A stretch of DNA of 61,243 nucleotides from an uncultured Moraxella sp. GTDB lineage: Bacteria; Pseudomonadota; Gammaproteobacteria; Pseudomonadales; Moraxellaceae. Below the pieces are notes generated by a model. That model made no database searches, had not been told where the DNA came from, and was given only the letters and a program-made list of their open reading frames with translations. Shown piece after piece: positions 7,763 through 15,530 of this stretch (positions within the stretch are counted from its first letter, which is position 1; the number at the start of each line of letters is the position of its first letter). The stretch lies in contig CALTTC010000011.1 of assembly GCA_943908425.1 (NCBI GenBank), positions 1 to 61,243 of the forward strand, read 5' to 3'. The position numbers and the translations under genes were made by a program.

Positions 7763-8659
7763 TTAGCGCCTCCTCATCTGTTGCCAAAACATATCCCAAC
7801 TAAAAAGCCCAAGCCCCGCCCAAATCAGCCCAAACACCGCAAAATGCGACCAAGCAAAATGTTCTTGATAATAGCCAATCGCAATCAAAAATATCAAAGA
7901 CGGGGTTAAATAATTCATAAAACTTAGCGTGTTAAAATTCACAAGCTTCGTTGCCTTGTTGTACAATAACAGGGGCACAAGGGTAACAGGGCCTGCCAGC
8001 ATCAATAAAAAAATCGCGTCCGAATACCAAAAACCCCACTGGCTACTGGCAACATTGGCGTTGGCTAGCCACATAATACCAAAAGGCGCAAGAATCGCCG
8101 TCTCAATAAATAACGCCGTCAAGCTATCCAAGGGTGTTTTGCGGTGCATAAGCCCATAGACACTAAACGTTGCCGCCAAGGCAATCGCTACTACAGGAAT
8201 ACTCCCAAGCAAAATAAGCTGTACCAACACACCAAGCACCGCCAAGCCTAGCGCTAAGGTCTGTAAGGGGCGCAAGGGTTCTTTTAACACAAAATAAGAC
8301 AGCGCCACCCCAAACAGCGGACTAATAAAGTAACCTAAGCTTGCCGCCAAAATCTGTGCATGGCTAACCGCCCAGACATAGGTTAGCCAATTCCCAGCAA
8401 TCAACAACCCAGAGATAGCGGTATAAACCAGCCATTTGGGCTGCTGTTTAATGAGCGCCAAACCCTGCCAATGCCGACAAGCAAGCAAAAACACCCCAAG
8501 CAACACAAACGTCCACACAATACGGTGAACAATAATTTCCAGAGGCTCATACGCCCCAAGCCTTTTAAAATAAAAGGGGAAACAGCTCCAAATTAAAAAA
8601 GCAGTGAGCGCCAGTAATATGCCTTGGCGACTATCGCCGTGAGCCATATTAGGGCGCAT
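7763..8659 (-). CDS. rarD: RarD-type EamA-family inner-membrane transporter
   Basis: A 298-residue protein with ten predicted membrane helices in two EamA repeats, beginning LTAFLIWSCFPFYFK. This is the RarD (chloramphenicol-sensitive) subfamily; its physiological substrate is not known. The start at 8659 overlaps the end of tyrA-aroA by 11 bases. An internal ATG five codons in is also possible. It lies in the same direction as pheA, tyrA-aroA and folB-folK. Confidence 0.85.
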   Translation of the reverse strand: MRPNMAHGDSRQGILLALTAFLIWSCFPFYFKRLGAYEPLEIIVHRIVWTFVLLGVFLLACRHWQGLALIKQQPKWLVYTAISGLLIAGNWLTYVWAVSHAQILAASLGYFISPLFGVALSYFVLKEPLRPLQTLALGLAVLGVLVQLILLGSIPVVAIALAATFSVYGLMHRKTPLDSLTALFIETAILAPFGIMWLANANVASSQWGFWYSDAIFLLMLAGPVTLVPLLLYNKATKLVNFNTLSFMNYLTPSLIFLIAIGYYQEHFAWSHFAVFGLIWAGLGLFSWDMFWQQMRRR

Positions 8660-10883
8660 GACACACCGTCAAGGGCAAGCCCACTTGACAAGCAAGGCGG
8701 GCAAAGTCAGGAAAACTGCTATTCACCGTCTCTGTGCCAGTAATGACAATCTCATCACTTGCGCGCGCCGCTGCCACGCTAAAACTCATTGCGATACGAT
8801 GGTCGTGCTGGGCATCGATGGTGCCGCCAGTAAAAATAGGAGCATTGCTATCGCCTTTGCCCGTGATAATGATACCATCATCTAGCACGCGACAGGTAAC
8901 GCCAAGCACGGCTAGCCCCTCTGCCATCACACTAATACGATCAGACTCTTTGACGCGTAGCTCTTTGGCACCAGTTAGGCGCGTTTGTCCTATCGCACAG
9001 CTTGCAGCGATAAACAGCACCGGAAATTCATCAATGGCAAGCGGTACAAGGTGTTCAGGGATGTCAATGCCGTGCAACGTTGCTGGGCGCACAGTAATAT
9101 CCGCCACTGGCTCACCCCCTAGTTGTCTTGTATTGTGTAAAGTGATATCTGCCCCCATCAAGCTTAAAATATCAATGACCCCTGTACGCGTGGGGTTGAT
9201 ACCAACATCACTCAAGGTTAGCTTGCCATCTTTGGCAATGCTGGCAAGCACCATAAAAAACGCCGCACTAGAAATGTCAGCAGGCACGACAATATCGCAA
9301 GCAGTCAAGCGCCCACCCCCCACGATACTGATACGCTCGCCTACCTTATCCACAGTATAACCAAAGGCTTGCAACATCCGCTCGCTATGGTCACGACTCA
9401 CTTTGGGTTCATCAATAGTTGTCTGTCCCTGTGCAAATAAGCCTGCCAAAAGCAAGCACGACTTAATCTGAGCGGAGGCGACTGGCAAGCGATAATCAAT
9501 GCCATGCAAGGTTTGCCCACCCTTAATCGCAAGCGGTGCTGTCCCCTTTGCCCCTGTGCTTTGAATATCCGCCCCCATAAGACGTAACGGCTCTGCCACG
9601 CGCTCCATCGGACGTTTGGATAAACTGACATCGCCCACTAACACACTATCAAATGACTGTGCCGCCAAAATACCAGCAAGCAAGCGCATACTGGTGCCAG
9701 AATTGCCCATATCCAATGGCTTAACAGGCGCACAAAGACCATCAATACCCACGCCATAAATGGTGAGACTATCGCCGTCTTGCTCTATTTTCACCCCCAT
9801 CGCCTGAAATGCCTGCAAAGTACACAAAGCATCATCCCCATTTAAAAAATGACGAACACGCGTTACCCCATCTGCTAGACTACCAAGCATAATGGTACGG
9901 TGCGAAATGGATTTGTCACTTGCAACGCGGATTGTGCCGGTAATGCTTTGCGTGGTCGGAGTGATACGGTAAGTTTGCATAGTTGTTGCCTCTGCTTGCG
10001 AACGAGTATTAAGTAACATATAACCAAAATGCGTGCGAGCGTCTTTTGCTGTGGTTAGTCGCTCTTGCAATTTTTGAGAATTTTCGGTATTGATTAGCTG
10101 GCGAAGCGCCCCCAAATGCGCCTCATAGGCATCTAATGCTACCAAAATCGCTGTTTTGTTTGCCAAAAAGATATCGTGCCACATGGTTGGGTCACTTGCA
10201 GCAATACGACTAAAATCGCGAAACCCGCCTGCTGCGTAACGAAAAATATCCAAATTATCGCTATGGCACGCCAACTGATAGGTAAGGTTGTAAGCGAGCA
10301 AGTGTGGCAAGTGGCTGGTATGCGCCAAGATGGTATCGTGGCGCACAGCGTCCATCTCGCTAATATAAGCACCCAACGTTTGCCACAACTGTTTCACCCT
10401 ATGCAATGCTTTTTTGTCAATCCCTGCATGTGGGCAAACAATCACTTGATGCCCCACAAACAATTGGGCATTTCTATGGCTAAAGCCAGACTTTTCTGCA
10501 CCAGCAATGGGGTGTGCTGGCACAAAATGGGCAGGCACTGTCCCAAAAATCGCTTCGGCATAAGTCAAGATATTGCCTTTGGTGCTTGCCACGTCGGTAA
10601 TAATCACGCTGTATTTGACCACGCCTGCCACTATCGCCGCAAAAATCTCGCGTAGCACCCCCTCTATCGCCTTGGTCGGTGTGGCGATAACAATCATATC
10701 CACGCCAGCAATCGCGGTAGCAATGTCTGTGGTAGCAAGATTTACCAGCCCTTGCTCTTTAGCAAGCTTTACCATAGATGACTTATCACATGCCACAAGC
10801 CGACTGGCAAATTTGCGCTCGTACAAGCCTTGTAAGATACTCCCGCCAATCAACCCAAGCCCAATAATCGCAACTTGCGGCAT
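8649..10883 (-). CDS. tyrA-aroA: Fused prephenate dehydrogenase and EPSP synthase
   Basis: A 744-residue bifunctional enzyme. Residues 1 to about 290 are TyrA: the NAD-binding start VAIIGLGLIGGSI, then THLPHLLAY and an all-helical dimerisation part. It makes 4-hydroxyphenylpyruvate for tyrosine. From about residue 305 to the end is AroA, which makes EPSP from shikimate-3-phosphate and PEP. AroA shows ASDKS, GNSGTSMR, SAQIKS, SRDHSE, NPTRTG, KESDRI and DHRIAM. ASDKS, SAQ-x-K, RDHS and NPTR are the class II (glyphosate-tolerant type) set. The fusion is known from Moraxellaceae and places two steps flanking chorismate synthase in one protein. It starts one base after the pheA stop. Confidence 0.93.
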   Translation of the reverse strand: MPQVAIIGLGLIGGSILQGLYERKFASRLVACDKSSMVKLAKEQGLVNLATTDIATAIAGVDMIVIATPTKAIEGVLREIFAAIVAGVVKYSVIITDVASTKGNILTYAEAIFGTVPAHFVPAHPIAGAEKSGFSHRNAQLFVGHQVIVCPHAGIDKKALHRVKQLWQTLGAYISEMDAVRHDTILAHTSHLPHLLAYNLTYQLACHSDNLDIFRYAAGGFRDFSRIAASDPTMWHDIFLANKTAILVALDAYEAHLGALRQLINTENSQKLQERLTTAKDARTHFGYMLLNTRSQAEATTMQTYRITPTTQSITGTIRVASDKSISHRTIMLGSLADGVTRVRHFLNGDDALCTLQAFQAMGVKIEQDGDSLTIYGVGIDGLCAPVKPLDMGNSGTSMRLLAGILAAQSFDSVLVGDVSLSKRPMERVAEPLRLMGADIQSTGAKGTAPLAIKGGQTLHGIDYRLPVASAQIKSCLLLAGLFAQGQTTIDEPKVSRDHSERMLQAFGYTVDKVGERISIVGGGRLTACDIVVPADISSAAFFMVLASIAKDGKLTLSDVGINPTRTGVIDILSLMGADITLHNTRQLGGEPVADITVRPATLHGIDIPEHLVPLAIDEFPVLFIAASCAIGQTRLTGAKELRVKESDRISVMAEGLAVLGVTCRVLDDGIIITGKGDSNAPIFTGGTIDAQHDHRIAMSFSVAAARASDEIVITGTETVNSSFPDFARLACQVGLPLTVCHAP

Positions 10884-10884
10884 A

Positions 10885-11964
10885 CTAAATTAATGCCTTG
10901 GGATAGGCGCCTAGCACACGCAACTCTTTAACTAACGGACGAATGGTTTGCAAGGCTTGCTGTACATTGGCATCGTCTTCGTGCCCGTCCATGTCAATAA
11001 AAAACGCATATGCCCAGTTATTGGGTGGCACGGGGCGAGTTTCTATACTGGTCATTGACACACCACAATCAGCAAGCGGTGTCAAAATCTGCAATAACGC
11101 CCCAGCACGATTGGCACTTTGAACCACAATAGAGGTTTTGTCCATGCCTGATTTTGCCACCGTTTCTGCACCAATCACCAAAAAGCGCGTGCTATTATTA
11201 GGATTATCCTCAATGTTGGCATGTAGCTTATGTAGTCCGTATTCTGCCACCGCCACATCGCCAGCAATCGCTGCCGAATGCCATTCATCAGTCAAACGTC
11301 GCGCCGCCTCACCATTACTAGACACTGCCACACGCTCCACGTGAGGGAAATTAACATCCAGCCAATGTCGGCATTGCGCCAAGGTCTGCTGGTGGGCGTA
11401 AATACGACTTAAGCTATGCACGCGCGTGTGTTCTGCCACCAAAAAATTGTGGTGAATAGGCAATTCTATCTCGCCAATAATACGTAGCGAAGATGCTAAA
11501 AAAGCATCCAAAGTATGATTGACTACCCCTTCTGATGAATTTTCAACCGGCACGACCCCATACATCGCCGCGCCTGCCTCCACCTCACGAAATACATCGT
11601 GAATAGTAGCAAGGGGCACGGTGGTTGCCGATTTACCAAAGTGTTTGAGCGCTGCTGCGTGCGTAAAGGTGCCCACTGGGCCCAAAAACGCAATTTTCTG
11701 TGGCGCCTCCAAATCCAAACACACCGACATAATCTCGCGAAATAATCGCGCCATCTTATCATCTGCTATAGGTCCTGTATTGCGTGCCATCACCGCCTTT
11801 AATACTTGCGCTTCACGTTCTGGGCGGTAAAATATTGGATGGTCCTCATGATCTTTTTTAGCGCAAGCAATGGCGTTAGCATACCCTGCTCGCTGGTTGA
11901 TTAACTCCTGAATCTGTTCATCAATAGCATCAATTTTATCGCGTAACTCTCGTACTTGTTGCAT
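10885..11964 (-). CDS. pheA: P-protein: chorismate mutase / prephenate dehydratase
   Basis: A 359-residue bifunctional phenylalanine enzyme. An AroQ chorismate mutase helix bundle (ELRDKIDAIDEQI, then YRPEREAQVL) occupies residues 1 to about 90. The prephenate dehydratase follows (LGPVGTFTHAA, VPVENSSEG, NSTRFLVIG). A C-terminal ACT domain (DKTSIVV, then ETRPV) should bind phenylalanine for feedback inhibition. Length is typical. It is the first gene of the aromatic run and has its own promoter just upstream. Confidence 0.95.
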   Translation of the reverse strand: MQQVRELRDKIDAIDEQIQELINQRAGYANAIACAKKDHEDHPIFYRPEREAQVLKAVMARNTGPIADDKMARLFREIMSVCLDLEAPQKIAFLGPVGTFTHAAALKHFGKSATTVPLATIHDVFREVEAGAAMYGVVPVENSSEGVVNHTLDAFLASSLRIIGEIELPIHHNFLVAEHTRVHSLSRIYAHQQTLAQCRHWLDVNFPHVERVAVSSNGEAARRLTDEWHSAAIAGDVAVAEYGLHKLHANIEDNPNNSTRFLVIGAETVAKSGMDKTSIVVQSANRAGALLQILTPLADCGVSMTSIETRPVPPNNWAYAFFIDMDGHEDDANVQQALQTIRPLVKELRVLGAYPKALI

Positions 11965-11994
11965 AATCTACCTACTAATCGTCAAAAAAGCTTT

Positions 11995-12024
11995 ATCATA
12001 CACGAATTAACAAAATTTTTGCAA
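11995..12024 (-). promoter_or_regulatory. Sigma-70-type promoter of pheA
   Basis: On the minus strand TTGCAA (12024-12019) and TATGAT (12000-11995) are 18 bases apart, about 30 bases before the pheA ATG. I see no leader peptide or attenuator in the short leader. Confidence 0.6.
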
Positions 12025-12114
12025 AAATATTTAAGCATACATCAGCCACCGCTGCTTTTGGTACGGTTTATTAACCAATCTCGCCTTATCCTGCAAACAT
12101 ACGGAGACCTATGA

Positions 12115-12560
12115 CATGACAACCGCAATATATGCTGCATTTTTATCTATCATTGCTGCCCTGCGTTGTTATGGGGGGTGACATAGTAATTTACTGTCAC
12201 ACCTTTATGGTACATCAGCAAACCCCTGTACTACTTTGACAAGTTAAGATTAAAGAGACTACAACCTACGCTCGCTAAATTGGCATTGCTACCTGCATCA
12301 CCTAACTACCAAAAACCACGTCATCTGCCAATTGGGCACGCCATGTCACCCAGCAACATCTAGCCGATTTATCCACTTACCCTTGTTTACTAGATAGCGT
12401 CAAGGGCTTTGGCATCATCTGTAGACAAACTGGCAAACAATAAATATCTTACCAAGCTAACGATATATTTGGCAAAAATTTTCTTGTAGCTGATATCTTG
12501 ACAAATAAAGGTAAGGGCGGTTTTTACTACTTTAATTATGATAACAGCGGTTATCCATTT
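12115..12560 (+). pseudogene. Possible decayed gene for a secreted protein
   Basis: The 813 bases between pheA and the next gene hold no intact gene. Short coding-like pieces lie in one orientation. First is an ATG behind GGAG opening a 21-codon peptide with hydrophobic, signal-like content (AIYAAFLSIIAAL). Next, near 12340-12440, comes a stretch reading ADLSTYPCLLDSVKGFG, and near 12450-12560 one reading KGKGGFYYFNYDNSGYPF before a stop. They are interrupted by stops and frame changes. I read this as the remains of a secreted-protein gene, without a family assignment. Confidence 0.3.
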
Positions 12561-12777
12561 TGACGCTCAAATTTTTTTAAAGTATCGATGGTATTACTGG
12601 CAATTTTAACTCACTTACCAAAAAATAAGCTATTTATATTGCTTTTTATGTTAAATACCATATAAAATGAATTTAGTAAAATCAAATCATATTAGCACAC
12701 AATAGATACGATTCGCCTACTGCCAAAAAGCATCGCTCACGATAAAATATAAACAATCCATTTATTGGGCTAACATC

Positions 12778-12966
12778 ATGAAAACACTATTGGTAATCAT
12801 AATCACCACGCTAATGACCACGACCGTCCATGCCGCAAATACGCCATGTAGTGGCAAAAAAGGTGGTGTTAAAGCCTGCACGGCTGACGGCAAATTTTTG
12901 TGTAAAGATGGCACAATTAGCAAATCCAAAAAAGTATGTGCAAAAAGTACTAAACAAAAAACCTAA
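12778..12966 (+). CDS. Small secreted Cys-rich protein (62 residues)
   Basis: A signal peptide of about 19 residues (MKTLLVIIITTLMTTTVHA) is followed by a mature part of about 43 residues with four cysteines in the order CSGKKGG, CTADGKFLCKDG, C. The mature part is very basic. Four Cys in an exported peptide suggest two disulfides. It resembles small conserved proteins with a GKKGG...C...GKF.C.DG pattern that I recall only as uncharacterised. It stands alone, with AT-rich sequence on both sides. Confidence 0.7.
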   Translation: MKTLLVIIITTLMTTTVHAANTPCSGKKGGVKACTADGKFLCKDGTISKSKKVCAKSTKQKT

Positions 12967-13278
12967 CCATATAAAACAGCTGTTACAAACTGCTGATATC
13001 CAAAGAATGGGCTTTAAAGCGTGCCATAAAGGTTAGTTTGCAAGACTTCAAACGGCAACTATTCAGCAGTCTTGTAATACTTTTCTCGCCTAATTCCAAG
13101 TATTTATGTCGCTACTGACATCACCGCCCATACCTACAAGTTCTCACTAAATCCTACAATAATAAAAAATATCAATTAAAAATAATTTATTTATTAAAAT
13201 TTTTAATGAAAATGGCTTTACAAAAATCCAAAACGCTTGTAAACTATTCGCCCAATATCATTCTTATTAAGAGGAACA
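12967..13278 (+). other. Intergenic region with the rubA promoter
   Basis: These 312 bases contain no convincing gene. The last third is very AT-rich. A good sigma-70-type promoter lies at 13217-13245: TTTACA and TAAACT, 17 bases apart. It should drive rubA, whose ribosome binding site GAGGA is at 13271-13275. Confidence 0.6.
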
Positions 13279-13443
13279 ATGAAACGTTACCAATGTATTG
13301 TCTGTGGCTGGATTTATGATGAAGCGCTTGGCTGTCCCGAGGAGGGCTTGCCTGCTGGTACGCGTTGGGAGGACATTCCTGACGATTGGCTGTGTCCAGA
13401 TTGTGGCGTGGGCAAAGATGATTTTGAGATGGTAGAAATTTAG
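13279..13443 (+). CDS. rubA: Rubredoxin
   Basis: A 54-residue single-iron electron carrier. Two knuckles hold the Fe(Cys)4 site: CIVCG near residue 6 and CPDCG near residue 39. Between them lies the usual WIYDE ... GTRWEDIPDDW sequence. In Acinetobacter rubredoxin feeds electrons to alkane hydroxylase and is encoded with rubB (reductase) and estB. Here an esterase-like gene follows after three bases and no reductase is present in the window. GAGGA sits four bases before the ATG. Confidence 0.95.
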   Translation: MKRYQCIVCGWIYDEALGCPEEGLPAGTRWEDIPDDWLCPDCGVGKDDFEMVEI

Positions 13444-13446
13444 GCA

Positions 13447-14427
13447 ATGCCCACGGATAACGCGTGGCGACGTTCCGATTTATCGCCATTATTTCGCCAG
13501 CGTCTGGTTGATATCGGCGATGGCTTGCAGTTATGCGTGGAGATTGCCGGTGATGACACCAATCCGCCACTTTTACTCATCGCGGGGCTTGGCTCGCAGA
13601 TGACTTTTTGGCACGACGGTTTTGTGCGCCAATTGCTTGAGAGGGGGTTTTGCGTTATTCGCTTTGATAACCGTGATACCGGCTTATCTAGCAAAATTAC
13701 CGTGCAAGGCTTACCCAAAACCCGCCCGCTTGCCTTACTGGCTAAAATGCAGTTAGGGCTCTCAAACCACAATGCGCCAGTCGCCTATAACCTTGCCGAT
13801 ATGGCAGACGATGTAATAAAGCTGATGGACTATTTAAAGCGCGCTTTTGGCTTTGATGCTATCAATTTACTTGGGGTCTCCATGGGCGGGGTAATTGCGC
13901 AGATTGTCGCCGCACGCCGTCCGTCTTGGGTACAGACATTAATTTTGCTTTTTAGTACCACCAATAAACCATTATCACCCTTGCCCTACCCTAAGCAGTT
14001 TTTGACTTTTTTGCGTCGTCCAGCAAGCCATCGTGAGCGCGACGTTATCCGTCATAGCGTGTGGTTTATGACGACGGTGGGCAGCCCTGGGCATTTAGAC
14101 ATTAAAGGCACGCGCGCGATTGCTAAAGTGCGCTATCAGCGCAGTTTTTATCCTCTTGGGGTAAGTCAGCAGTTAAGTGCCATTTTAGCTACAGGATCAA
14201 TTGTCAAGTATACCAAAGCGATAAGCGCGCCAACTTTGGTACTGCACGGCACACACGATAAATTATTGCCCATCTCGCATGGCAAATATTTGGCAAAAAC
14301 ACTCCCTTACGCCACATTTGTACCCATAGAGGGTATGGGGCACGATATCCCCGCTTATTACCACGCGCACCTTGCCCATCTTATTAGCACGCATTATACA
14401 CGCCACAGTCAATCACACAATCAGTAA
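13447..14427 (+). CDS. Alpha/beta hydrolase (EstB-like esterase)
   Basis: A 326-residue cytosolic hydrolase fold. The oxyanion region is PPLLLIAGLGSQ, the nucleophile elbow is GVSMGG, the probable acid is in HGTHDKL and the His in GMGHD. Position directly after rubA matches the esterase of the rub operon described in Acinetobacter, which suggests estB, but the substrate cannot be told from sequence. No signal peptide. It converges on ttcA with 29 bases between. Confidence 0.82.
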   Translation: MPTDNAWRRSDLSPLFRQRLVDIGDGLQLCVEIAGDDTNPPLLLIAGLGSQMTFWHDGFVRQLLERGFCVIRFDNRDTGLSSKITVQGLPKTRPLALLAKMQLGLSNHNAPVAYNLADMADDVIKLMDYLKRAFGFDAINLLGVSMGGVIAQIVAARRPSWVQTLILLFSTTNKPLSPLPYPKQFLTFLRRPASHRERDVIRHSVWFMTTVGSPGHLDIKGTRAIAKVRYQRSFYPLGVSQQLSAILATGSIVKYTKAISAPTLVLHGTHDKLLPISHGKYLAKTLPYATFVPIEGMGHDIPAYYHAHLAHLISTHYTRHSQSHNQ

Positions 14428-14456
14428 AACTGCTCAACAAATTACCCTTGCCAACA

Positions 14457-15530
14457 TTACAACAAAGGATTGATTAGAGGAATTTTTTGTGTCTGTTGTT
14501 GCTTGTCTTGTGGCTTATCCTCGCTGGGTGCGCGTACGCTATTCACCAAAGGATTAACTGGCAAACCCATACTGCTTAAATCCTCGGTCATGCCAGCTTG
14601 AATATGCTCACCCTCAAAGGGGCGCTCGCTGTCGTTACGCGAAAGGCGCAAGCTTTCAAAATCAAATAACTCACGGTCAGCCAGCTGGCTTGGGGCAACA
14701 TTTTGTAAGGCTTTAAACATACTTGCCAAGCGCTTAGGGTGCGCTTTATCCCACTCGCGCAACATCTCATTAATCATTGCTCGTTGCAAATTAGTTTGAC
14801 TGCCACACAGATTGCACGGAATAATGGGGAATGCTTTGTAATTGGCGTAACTGATGATATCTTTTTCTGCCACATAGGCAAGCGGACGAATCAAGATGTT
14901 TTGTTGGTCATCGGACAGTAATTTCGGGGGCATTGCTTTTAGGCTACCGCCGTGGAATAAATTCAAAAAAAACGTCGCCAAAATATCATCACGGTGGTGT
15001 CCTAACGCCACCTTGGTTGCGCCAATCTGCTTAGCAAAACCATACAGTGAGCCACGACGCAAGCGTGAACAAACCGAGCAATAGGTCTTACCTTCAGGCA
15101 CCACGCTTTTGACAATGCTATAGGTATCCTTTTCTAAAATATAGTAAGGAATGCCAGCTTTGGTTAAATACTCTGGCAAAATATGCTCAGGAAAATCGGG
15201 CTGTTTTTGATCCAAATTCACCGCCACCACTTGAAAATCAATGGGCGCAATACGTTTTAAAGACAACAAAATATCAAGCAAGGTAAAGCTGTCTTTACCC
15301 CCTGAAATACAGACCATCACAATATCGCCATCTTCAATCATCGCAAAGTCACGAATCGCCCACGACACTTGTTTGCGTAGCTTTTTTTGTAGTTTTTTAA
15401 AGCGCGTGGAGTCAATACCATCATCAAGCGCGTGCGCCTTATCCTTATCCTCATCATCGCGTAGCGTGTCATTTGCCGTGCCTGCCAATATTTGGCTAAC
15501 CTCTGCATCATAATCACTGGTACTGTGCAT
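14457..15530 (-). CDS. ttcA: tRNA 2-thiocytidine synthase
   Basis: A 357-residue enzyme that thiolates C32 in some tRNAs using ATP and an iron-sulfur cluster. The PP-loop SGGKDSFTLL, the pair CSVC and the later CNLC are the family marks. N- and C-terminal extensions beyond the catalytic core make it longer than the 311-residue E. coli enzyme. The ATG overlaps the rlmKL stop as TAATG, so the two RNA-modification genes are coupled. Confidence 0.93.
   Translation of the reverse strand: MHSTSDYDAEVSQILAGTANDTLRDDEDKDKAHALDDGIDSTRFKKLQKKLRKQVSWAIRDFAMIEDGDIVMVCISGGKDSFTLLDILLSLKRIAPIDFQVVAVNLDQKQPDFPEHILPEYLTKAGIPYYILEKDTYSIVKSVVPEGKTYCSVCSRLRRGSLYGFAKQIGATKVALGHHRDDILATFFLNLFHGGSLKAMPPKLLSDDQQNILIRPLAYVAEKDIISYANYKAFPIIPCNLCGSQTNLQRAMINEMLREWDKAHPKRLASMFKALQNVAPSQLADRELFDFESLRLSRNDSERPFEGEHIQAGMTEDLSSMGLPVNPLVNSVRAPSEDKPQDKQQQTQKIPLINPLL

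Noticed and set aside
8734..9360. 208-codon plus-strand frame inside aroA
   Set aside because: The opposite strand encodes conserved AroA motifs throughout; this frame has no domain, start signal or independent context.
12830..13036. 68-codon frame overlapping the small Cys-rich protein
   Set aside because: It is an out-of-frame reading of a gene with a clear signal peptide and has no start signal of its own.
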